Shown here: piece after piece, positions 1 through 5,067 of the stretch | Layout of the letters: every line of letters starts with the position of its first letter | How positions within the stretch are numbered: position 1 is the stretch's first letter | Assembly (NCBI GenBank): GCA_964544765.1 | Contig: CAZJDM010000237.1 | Location: forward strand, 1 to 5,067 | Source of the DNA: CAZJDM01 sp964544765 | GTDB taxonomy: Bacteria > Bdellovibrionota_B > Oligoflexia > CAYFLR01 | DNA: 5,067 nucleotides | Direction of reading: 5' to 3' | Notes under the pieces: model-generated | What the model was told of the DNA's origin: nothing | Databases searched by the model: none | What the model saw: only the letters and a program-made list of their open reading frames with translations | Made by a program: the position numbers and the translations under genes

Positions 1-1460
1 TTTTTTTATTTCAAATCATTATTATGTATGGAATTCCAACAGTTAAACCCAAGATTGGCCATGTCCTGAAAGACGGACCCGCTTATCAGGCTGGATTTAA
101 ACCAGGTGATACAATTTTATCTTCTGGTGAGGATCAATTTGATAGTTGGGAAGATTTTGTTAACAAAGTTTTTTACAATCCAGAAAAAAAACTGGCTTTT
201 TCTGTGTTAAGAAAGGGAGTTGAGAAGCCCTTAACACTCACTGTTTCCCCACGTTTAGTTGAGGACAAAGATTATTTAGGAAGTCCTATTAAAAAGGGTG
301 TAGTTGGTGTAAGTTCCGAAAGACCAATTTCGAGGATTTGGATTACCGATATAAACGGTTTATTTGCCAAGGTGGGAATTTCCTCAGGTGATAAAATAAC
401 TTCTATTAATAATAAAAAGGTTGAGTTTTATGCTGATTTACTTGACGAACTAGAAAGGCAAATAATCGCTCAGAAGGGGAAAGATTTAGATATTGAAACT
501 GAATCTCAAAGTAGCACTGTAATCGTTAATAACAATGAAAAAGCTACTAATAGCAATGTAAAGGTTCCTAATAGTGGGAAGAAACAAAGAAAAAATGAAA
601 AAAAGGTCAAGAGATATGTAATTCCAGCTGATTTGATCTCTAGTAAACTTCTTAACTATAATAAACATCTTAATCATGCCAACAATATTGAAGAAGTGTT
701 CGGTTTTGAGAGAGCTGGGGTAATTATTAAAGAGGTTGCTAAAGGAGCGCCGGCCCATAAAGCGGGATTAAAACCTTTGGATCGTATAATTAGGGCTGAC
801 GGTAAATTGGTAGAGTCTTACTTAACTTTAAATGAATTAGTATTGGATAATGACAAAACTGATCATCAATTTACTATTCAAAGGGGTATCCAGAAGATAT
901 TAGTAAATATAACCAAAGAGAAAAAAGTAGAAAAAAATCGTTTAGGGATGGAAGTTTCCTCATGGTATATGGGGATTACTATTTTTTCTGAATTTGGTGG
1001 CTCGGAATTTTTTACAAAAAGAGTGTTAAATCCTTTCTCCTCTTTTGTGATGGGGATTGAAAGAACAGTTAAGATTACTTATATGATGGGCAGAGGGTTG
1101 GTAAAGCTGATAATTGGAGATATTTCTCCAAAAATGTTAGGTGGCCCCATCATGATAGCTAAGATAGCCAATGAATCAATGAAAAGAGGATTTACTGACT
1201 TTTTAAATATGATGGCAATTATAAGTCTCAATCTGGCTCTATTAAATCTATTACCTATACCCGTTTTGGATGGAGGGTACCTGGTGATTTTTGGAATTGA
1301 AGGAGTCTTAAGAAGACCGGTAAATAGACGAGTCCTGAGTGTGGCTTTAGGAATCGGTTTTTGGTTACTTATTTCCTTGTTGGTATTTACTCTTTTTATA
1401 GATTTTGCGCGGTTTGGTGATCAAATGGTTGATTGGTTTAGAGGTCTATTTGGTGGATAA
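1..1460 (+). CDS. rseP: RseP/RIP-type site-2 zinc metalloprotease, 5'-truncated by window edge
   Basis: Intramembrane protease of the M50 family; RseP relatives cut membrane-bound anti-sigma factors and leftover signal peptides in the cytoplasmic membrane. The frame is open to the window edge: the codons before the ATG at 24 read FLFQIII, the end of a membrane helix, followed by YGIP, as in RseP just before its first PDZ domain. That ATG is therefore internal, and the HExxH zinc motif with roughly the first 100 residues lies outside. Counting from the ATG at 24: PDZ1 about residues 8-75 (GPAYQAGFKPGD), a second PDZ-like segment about 91-145 (VGISSGDKI), a Lys/Asn-rich linker 150-200, a third PDZ about 230-300 (GAPAHKAGLKPLDRI), then the C-terminal membrane part with GGPIMIAK (373-380) and the second active-site motif LLPIPVLDGG (409-418, Asp416), ending in a hydrophobic helix at about 437-460. 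The visible 478 residues already exceed complete E. coli RseP (about 450). The stop lies 3 nt before tsaB. Confidence 0.95.
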   Translation, partial: FLFQIIIMYGIPTVKPKIGHVLKDGPAYQAGFKPGDTILSSGEDQFDSWEDFVNKVFYNPEKKLAFSVLRKGVEKPLTLTVSPRLVEDKDYLGSPIKKGVVGVSSERPISRIWITDINGLFAKVGISSGDKITSINNKKVEFYADLLDELERQIIAQKGKDLDIETESQSSTVIVNNNEKATNSNVKVPNSGKKQRKNEKKVKRYVIPADLISSKLLNYNKHLNHANNIEEVFGFERAGVIIKEVAKGAPAHKAGLKPLDRIIRADGKLVESYLTLNELVLDNDKTDHQFTIQRGIQKILVNITKEKKVEKNRLGMEVSSWYMGITIFSEFGGSEFFTKRVLNPFSSFVMGIERTVKITYMMGRGLVKLIIGDISPKMLGGPIMIAKIANESMKRGFTDFLNMMAIISLNLALLNLLPIPVLDGGYLVIFGIEGVLRRPVNRRVLSVALGIGFWLLISLLVFTLFIDFARFGDQMVDWFRGLFGG

Positions 1461-1463
1461 CTG

Positions 1464-2264
1464 ATGCTAATAGCAATTACTAACACAGTTTCAGACTATT
1501 TATCATTTTTGGTTGGTGAGATAAATCCAGAAAAAACCAAACAATACAGTGTGTTGGGGACGACATCTCATTGGTTAAAGTCGAAAAGGCACTCAGAAAT
1601 TTTTTTTAAAGTCTATAATCAATTAATTTCCCAGATAGAAGTAGAATCCCTATCATTAAATAATGAAAAAAATGGTCAATCCTCGTCATGTCAAATAGAT
1701 TTATTTGTCGCTTTGAGTGGTCCCGGTTCTTTTACGGGTATAAGGGTAGGAACCTCAGCTTTTATGGGTTTGGCTCGTTCATATAATAAACCGTTTGTCA
1801 CTCTATCTAATTTAGAAGTAAAAGCTTATGAAATTAGTCGTTATATTTCGGAAGGATTAATACTAAGCGTATTACCCGCTAACCGAAACGAATATTATTG
1901 GGCTTTATTTGAAAAAAAGGATACACAATCTCATCAGAATAGTAATAATTTTAATCAATTAAAACGTATATATGACGATCAGGTTAGCGCACCAGATGAA
2001 ATAAAGAAAATATTGACTGGTCATAATAAAACGATATATGGTATCGATTTTGAGGACTTGACACTAGGGGGTGAAAAAATGTCCAATTCATTATTGTTAA
2101 GGGAATCTGCTCCTTTAAATCTTGAGACCGCTTTGCCTCTTTCATACATAAAATACAAACAGAGACTGCAAGAAGGTGTTACCGGATCATCCAGCTTCGA
2201 TATTAATTATATAAAAAGATCTGAGGCCGAACGAATCAGAGAAAAGAGAGATAATGATGGATAA
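1464..2264 (+). CDS. tsaB: TsaB, tRNA threonylcarbamoyladenosine (t6A37) biosynthesis protein
   Basis: TsaB is the non-catalytic ASKHA-fold partner of TsaD; with TsaE it supports transfer of the threonylcarbamoyl group to A37 of ANN-decoding tRNAs in the cytoplasm. The diagnostic motif GPGSFTGIRVG is at residues 86-96 and continues into TSAFMGLA, as in the family. Supporting signs are the HSE at 43-45 in the position of the family's early HSE motif, the segment PANRNEYYWALF (138-149) where TsaB usually has ARRxEVYW, and the C-terminal YIKRSEAE (249-256) resembling the usual YLRxxEAE. The 266 residues are slightly longer than typical TsaB (about 220-240), with Ser/Asn-rich inserts near 65-76 and 154-165. 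The N-terminus IAITNT replaces the usual LAIDTS. The ATG follows the rseP stop by 3 nt, with a GGTGG at 1452-1456 as possible ribosome binding site. It overlaps psd by 11 bp. Confidence 0.92.
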   Translation: MLIAITNTVSDYLSFLVGEINPEKTKQYSVLGTTSHWLKSKRHSEIFFKVYNQLISQIEVESLSLNNEKNGQSSSCQIDLFVALSGPGSFTGIRVGTSAFMGLARSYNKPFVTLSNLEVKAYEISRYISEGLILSVLPANRNEYYWALFEKKDTQSHQNSNNFNQLKRIYDDQVSAPDEIKKILTGHNKTIYGIDFEDLTLGGEKMSNSLLLRESAPLNLETALPLSYIKYKQRLQEGVTGSSSFDINYIKRSEAERIREKRDNDG

Positions 2265-2925
2265 TAGAGGTTTAATTTGTAAAGAGGGCTATCCATTTAT
2301 TGCGGCAGGAATGCTGGTGACTGTAGTATGTTTTTTCTTTCTTCCCCAATATTCCTTTTTAGGCATTTTCTTTTCTGTTATTACTATTTTTACAATTTTT
2401 TTCTTTCGTAATCCTCCTAGAATTTTAACCGGTGACGAGCAGGATATTATCTCTCCAGCTGATGGTAAAATTATTGATATTTCAGAGCAAATGGATGATT
2501 ATTTTACCAAGGAAAAGAGAACAAGAGTTTCCATTTTTATGTCGGTATTTAACGTTCATGTGAATAGAATCCCTGTGTCAGGAACAATAACTGCCAGTGT
2601 TTATAATAAAGGCAAATTTTTACCGGCTATGAAAGAAAAAGCCTCTCGTGATAATGAACAACATGCTGTTAAGTTGGTTAATAAGGAGGGGAAAATAATT
2701 GTTGTAGTTCAAATAGCGGGTTTAATAGCTAGACGAATTGTTAATTATTTAAAAAAAGGGAAAAAGGTCAAAAGAGGGGATCTGTTTGGTCTTATTCGAT
2801 TTGGTTCTCGAGTGGATCTTTATCTACCCTCAGAAACAGATATTCTCGTAGCGCTTGGGAATAAAGTTGTTGGTGGTGAAACAATTATAGGTAGATTGAA
2901 GGATGAAACGACTTCTAAAAAATAA
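2254..2925 (+). CDS. psd: Phosphatidylserine decarboxylase proenzyme, short archaeal-type
   Basis: Converts phosphatidylserine to phosphatidylethanolamine plus CO2 at the cytoplasmic membrane, the step after PssA, which is encoded next. Two hydrophobic segments at about residues 13-30 and 33-51 anchor the N-terminus, followed by FFRNPPR. SPADGK at 68-73 supplies the Asp (D70) of the processing triad, FNVHVNRIPVSG at 99-110 the His (H102, likely the counterpart of E. coli H147). The FGS at 183-185 is the self-cleavage site: cutting between Gly184 and Ser185 gives a large beta chain and a short alpha chain of about 39 residues whose N-terminal Ser becomes the pyruvoyl group. Its 223 residues and FGS motif (rather than LGST) fit the small Psd type, not the roughly 320-residue E. 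coli form. ATGs occur at 2254 and 2257; both lie inside the end of tsaB behind an AGAGAG (2245-2250), suggesting translational coupling. It overlaps pssA by 23 bp. Confidence 0.95.
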   Translation: MMDNRGLICKEGYPFIAAGMLVTVVCFFFLPQYSFLGIFFSVITIFTIFFFRNPPRILTGDEQDIISPADGKIIDISEQMDDYFTKEKRTRVSIFMSVFNVHVNRIPVSGTITASVYNKGKFLPAMKEKASRDNEQHAVKLVNKEGKIIVVVQIAGLIARRIVNYLKKGKKVKRGDLFGLIRFGSRVDLYLPSETDILVALGNKVVGGETIIGRLKDETTSKK

Positions 2926-3898
2926 AAAATCTTTTAAAACAGCCAGGAAGAAATTAGGTATGGCGATTTATATCCTTCCTAATTTGTTCACCACGGCCAA
3001 TGTTTTCTGGGGTTTTTTTGCTATAGTAAGATCTTTTGAGGGAAGATATCTGCAAGCTGCTTTTGCCATAATTACTGCCTCTATTTTTGATTTATTGGAT
3101 GGTAGAATAGCTAGACTTACCAAAACAACCAGTGAATTTGGTATACAGTATGATTCTATGGCTGATATTATATCTTTTGCCCTCGCTCCGGCAATGTTGA
3201 TGTTTACTATGTCATTAAAGCAATATGGACGGTTAGGGTGGACCTTGTGTTTCTTGTTTTTTATTTGTGGAGCCTTACGTTTGGCTCGTTTTAATGTCCA
3301 GACTAAAAAATTAAAAGATAATAACTTTGTTGGATTACCCAGCCCCACCGCGGCCTTGGTGATAGCTACTTTTATAGTTTTTATTACCGAGTTAAAAGAG
3401 ATAAGGTTGGTTGGTTCATTACCTTTTTTAAATGATGTAATGGATGTTTTTATCAGTGACAGATTTAATACCGTATTTATGCTGTTAGCTGCTCCTATAT
3501 TAGGTTTATTGATGGTTAGTCCCATCAAGTATTCAAGTTTTAAAGATTTGAAGCTAAAAAATGTCCGACCGTTTTATATTTTAGTATGGTTAGTAGTCGC
3601 TCTAATTATTTTGGTCCTTAAATATGAAATAATAGGATTTCTGGCTTTTATAGTATATACCGTATCAGGGCCTATTTTATATGTTTTTAGTGCCAAATAT
3701 CGAGAGCCTTCTATAATAGTAGGCGAGGAGGAACATGATTTCTCCTTAAAAGATGATTATGAGTCTGATCATGAATACCATCATGAACATCATCATGAAC
3801 ATCATGATAATGATGAATTAATAGAGGAACTTTCATCAGAGTCTCAGGGAATTGGCGATATTGCATCAGAGATTCAAGAAGATAATGAAAAAAAATAA
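2903..3898 (+). CDS. pssA: CDP-diacylglycerol-serine O-phosphatidyltransferase with His-rich acidic tail
   Basis: Integral membrane enzyme making phosphatidylserine and CMP from CDP-diacylglycerol and L-serine; the neighbouring Psd then yields phosphatidylethanolamine. The CDP-alcohol phosphatidyltransferase signature is complete: D63, D66-G67, A70-R71, G80, D84 and D88, in the spacing DxxDGxxAR-x8-GxxxDxxxD. YILPNLFTTANVFWGF (23-38) is the typical first membrane helix of the Bacillus-like PssA family, and further hydrophobic helices run to about residue 263. GALRLARFN (123-131) and FVGLPSPTAA (142-151) are also family-typical. Unusual is the tail, about 273-331: strongly acidic, with 8 His within residues 290-301. 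The start at 2903 adds a basic leader (KRLLKNKK); the ATG at 2960 (AIYILPN) behind AGGAAG is an alternative and would remove the overlap with psd. An A8 run lies just before the stop. Confidence 0.95.
   Translation: MKRLLKNKKSFKTARKKLGMAIYILPNLFTTANVFWGFFAIVRSFEGRYLQAAFAIITASIFDLLDGRIARLTKTTSEFGIQYDSMADIISFALAPAMLMFTMSLKQYGRLGWTLCFLFFICGALRLARFNVQTKKLKDNNFVGLPSPTAALVIATFIVFITELKEIRLVGSLPFLNDVMDVFISDRFNTVFMLLAAPILGLLMVSPIKYSSFKDLKLKNVRPFYILVWLVVALIILVLKYEIIGFLAFIVYTVSGPILYVFSAKYREPSIIVGEEEHDFSLKDDYESDHEYHHEHHHEHHDNDELIEELSSESQGIGDIASEIQEDNEKK
3779..3805 (+). repeat. 12-bp tandem repeat encoding the His-rich motif in pssA
   Basis: The 12-base unit CATCATGAACAT occurs twice in direct succession (3779-3790 and 3791-3802), followed by a further CAT. 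It encodes HHEH twice plus one His, and the preceding CATGAATAC (3770-3778) looks like a diverged start of the same pattern. The unit is a multiple of three, so copy-number change would lengthen or shorten the histidine stretch without breaking the frame. Confidence 0.8.
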
Positions 3899-3904
3899 CG
3901 ATTA

Positions 3905-3997
3905 ATGTGGTGTGAAACTTGTGATCGAACCAAGGGAATATATATGGTCAAGGCACACATCGCGCTAATCAATGAGAAGGGAGAATTAATAAAATGA
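3905..3997 (+). CDS. Possible small ORF of 30 codons with a CxxC motif, between pssA and asd
   Basis: I do not recognise a family. The reading frame starts with an ATG 6 nt after the pssA stop and ends in TGA that overlaps the asd ATG as ATGA, the classic arrangement for translational coupling. The peptide starts MWCETCDRTKG, with Cys3 and Cys6 forming CxxC, and ends in INEKGELIK; a second in-frame ATG at 3944 would give a 17-residue version. It fills nearly the whole pssA-asd gap. Against it: no convincing Shine-Dalgarno precedes 3905, its last third coincides with the asd ribosome binding site, and an open frame of 30 codons can arise by chance. It is in the same frame as pssA, so readthrough of the pssA TAA would append it to the tail. 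It could be a small protein, a leader peptide for asd, or the end of a decayed gene. Confidence 0.35.
   Translation: MWCETCDRTKGIYMVKAHIALINEKGELIK
3977..3983 (+). promoter_or_regulatory. Ribosome binding site of asd
   Basis: AAGGGAG is a good Shine-Dalgarno match, the strongest seen at any gene start in the window. It lies 10 nt before the ATG at 3994 and 13 nt before the ATG at 3997, which favours 3994 as the asd start. It lies inside the possible small ORF ending at 3997. Confidence 0.7.
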
Positions 3998-4998
3998 TGA
4001 ATATTGCCGTTTTAGGAGCCACTGGTGTGGTGGGGAGAGAAGTTCTGTCCGTTTTAGATAAATCAGATGTAAAGTTTGATGATTTACGTCTATTAGCTTC
4101 ACCCAGATCGGCTGGAGTTGATTTAACTTGTCGAGGTAAGAAAATCAAGGTTAAGGCAGTAGATGAAAAAAGTTTTGATGATATACAAATTGTAATTTTT
4201 GTAGCCGGGGAAGATCGTAGCAGAAAATGGGCAGAAGTAGCGACAAGTAAAGGTGCGGTTGTTATTGATAATTCCAGCGCCTTTAGGATGGAAGAAGATA
4301 TTCCTTTAGTGGTACCAGAAATCAATGCTGATGATATTGAATTGTATCGAAAAAGAAATATTATCGCTAATCCCAATTGTTCTACTATCCAAATGATTCT
4401 CCCATTAGCTAAGATAAGTAAAAATTATGGGTTAAAAAGAATTGTAGTTTCAACTTACCAATCGGTGTCAGGAGCAGGACAAGATGGATGTGAAGAACTA
4501 TCATCCCAAACTCTATCCTTTTTCAATCAAAAAGAAAGCTCAAAGGAAGTATTTCCTCGAGACATTGCTTTTAATTGTATTCCTCAAATTGGAGCAATAT
4601 TGGAAAATGGCTATACCAAAGAGGAAATGAAAATGGTTCATGAAACCCAAAAAATCTTTCATGAGCCTACGATCCAAGTAATTCCAACTACCGTAAGAGT
4701 TCCTGTATTTAATTGTCATAGTTTATCCGTGAGTGTAGAAACGCATTCAATGATTGAATTGGATAAAATTTCTCAAGAAATGGCTGGTACTAAGGGAGTA
4801 CAGGTTATTGAGGATCCAGGACAATACCAAACTCATTTAGAGTGTGTTGGAAAAAACGATGTTTTTGTTAGTCGATTACGTAATGATATTTATCGTAAGA
4901 ATGCTTTCACTATGTGGAGCGTTACGGATAATTTACGAAAGGGAGCAGCCCTTAATGCATGGCAAATAGCTGAAGTATTGATTCAAAAACACCTTTAA
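3994..4998 (+). CDS. asd: Aspartate-semialdehyde dehydrogenase
   Basis: Catalyses the NADP-dependent reductive dephosphorylation of L-aspartyl-4-phosphate to L-aspartate 4-semialdehyde, the branch-point precursor of lysine/diaminopimelate, threonine and methionine; cytoplasmic. The Rossmann motif GATGVVG is at residues 8-14. IDNSSAFR (91-98), VPEIN (107-111) and NPNCSTIQM (126-134) follow, the last with the catalytic Cys129. YQSVSGAG (155-162) holds the conserved Gln156, and RVPVFNCHS (235-243) the substrate-binding Arg235 and the base His242. The C-terminal SVTDNLRKGAALNAWQIAE (309-327) is the conserved cofactor-domain helix. The length of 334 residues fits the shorter ASADH type of Gram-positives and many other bacteria rather than the roughly 367-residue E. 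coli form. All catalytic residues are present and the gene is intact. It is the only gene here preceded by a gap of about 95 bp, so it may also have its own expression signals, though no clear promoter is seen. Confidence 0.97.
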   Translation: MMNIAVLGATGVVGREVLSVLDKSDVKFDDLRLLASPRSAGVDLTCRGKKIKVKAVDEKSFDDIQIVIFVAGEDRSRKWAEVATSKGAVVIDNSSAFRMEEDIPLVVPEINADDIELYRKRNIIANPNCSTIQMILPLAKISKNYGLKRIVVSTYQSVSGAGQDGCEELSSQTLSFFNQKESSKEVFPRDIAFNCIPQIGAILENGYTKEEMKMVHETQKIFHEPTIQVIPTTVRVPVFNCHSLSVSVETHSMIELDKISQEMAGTKGVQVIEDPGQYQTHLECVGKNDVFVSRLRNDIYRKNAFTMWSVTDNLRKGAALNAWQIAEVLIQKHL

Positions 4999-5026
4999 TT
5001 CTCTTAATTTAAAATGCGTTTGCCCT

Positions 5027-5067
5027 GTGCGCCACGAAGTGGCGCCAAACTACTGGTGAAAGTCCAG
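5027..5067 (+). mobile_element. Putative 5' end of a group II intron (continues beyond the window)
   Basis: The segment opens with GTGCG, matching the 5' splice-site consensus GUGYG. A perfect 7-bp GC-rich hairpin follows: GCGCCAC (5029-5035), loop GAA, GTGGCGC (5039-5045). It ends with a second stem, CTGG (5053-5056) and CCAG (5064-5067), enclosing TGAAAGT; GGTGAAAGTCC is a motif I recall from domain I near the start of many bacterial group II introns. The base composition changes sharply from the AT-rich flank. The reverse transcriptase gene and domains V/VI would lie downstream, out of view, so whether the copy is full length or a fragment is unknown. Confidence 0.72.

Noticed and set aside
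24..26. ATG at 24 as the true start of rseP
   Set aside because: The frame is open upstream with hydrophobic codons, and the HExxH motif essential to the family would be missing; the gene runs off the window edge.
486..758. Minus-strand open frame opposite the rseP linker
   Set aside because: Low-complexity translation caused by the AT-rich linker; no ribosome binding site or motif.
2748..2762. Programmed frameshift at the A-run followed by GGG in psd
   Set aside because: The codon phase is AAA AAA GGG, not the A AAA AAG phase needed for classic -1 slippage, and the psd motifs continue uninterrupted in one frame.
2968..3528. Long open frame on the minus strand opposite pssA (186 codons)
   Set aside because: Its translation shows no family signature, while the opposite strand carries the full CDP-alcohol phosphatidyltransferase motif; it is an antisense shadow.
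3888..3898. A8 run at the end of pssA causing frameshift into the small ORF
   Set aside because: Shifted frames hit stops within a few codons, and the small ORF is in the same frame as pssA, so only stop readthrough would join them.
3919..3946. Possible sigma70-type promoter for asd (TTGTGA, then TATATG 16 bp later)
   Set aside because: Both boxes are imperfect and such matches are frequent in AT-rich sequence; no independent support.
3899..3993. Lysine riboswitch or attenuator upstream of asd
   Set aside because: Only about 95 bases, no clear hairpins, no L-box features and no run of regulatory codons in the small ORF.
3969..4376. Minus-strand open frame opposite the start of asd
   Set aside because: No recognisable motif; asd on the other strand is complete with its catalytic residues.
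5029..5045. GC-rich hairpin behind asd as a rho-independent terminator
   Set aside because: The 7-bp stem is perfect but is followed by CAAACTACTGG, without a T-tract, and it fits better as the first helix of a group II intron.

Overview
The window is AT-rich bacterial chromosome, dense with genes that all lie on the + strand. It reads as one compact housekeeping operon: rseP (5' end outside the window), tsaB, psd, pssA, a possible 30-codon small ORF, and asd. Spacing is extremely tight: 3 nt between rseP and tsaB, an 11-bp overlap tsaB/psd, a 23-bp overlap psd/pssA, and a 4-bp ATGA overlap between the small ORF and asd. The last ~40 bases look like the 5' end of a group II intron, so the window stops just inside a mobile element.

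The organism cannot be fixed from this sequence alone. A small archaeal-type Psd next to a Gram-positive/delta-type PssA, behind an RseP-TsaB pair, is an arrangement I recall from Desulfobacterota (former Deltaproteobacteria; Geobacter relatives have rseP, tsaB, psd, pssA and then leucine genes nearby). The strong A+T bias and the intron would suit an AT-rich member of that group. This is inference.

Layout: 1-1460, RseP site-2 protease lacking its N-terminal HExxH helix but with apparently three PDZ-like modules and the LDG active-site motif. 1464-2264, TsaB, for tRNA t6A modification. 2254-2925 and 2903-3898, the two-step phosphatidylethanolamine pathway (Psd and PssA; PssA has an unusual acidic, His-rich tail). 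3899-3993, a short gap almost filled by a small CxxC-containing ORF and the ribosome binding site of asd. 3994-4998, aspartate-semialdehyde dehydrogenase. 4999-5026, a short spacer without a terminator. 5027-5067, the putative intron start.

Functionally the cluster joins membrane quality control (RseP), membrane lipid synthesis (PssA makes phosphatidylserine, Psd converts it to phosphatidylethanolamine), translation fidelity (TsaB) and aspartate-family amino acid/peptidoglycan precursor supply (Asd). No wholly new system is evident. The parts most worth a second look are the intron boundary, the small ORF, the three-PDZ RseP and the His-rich PssA tail.
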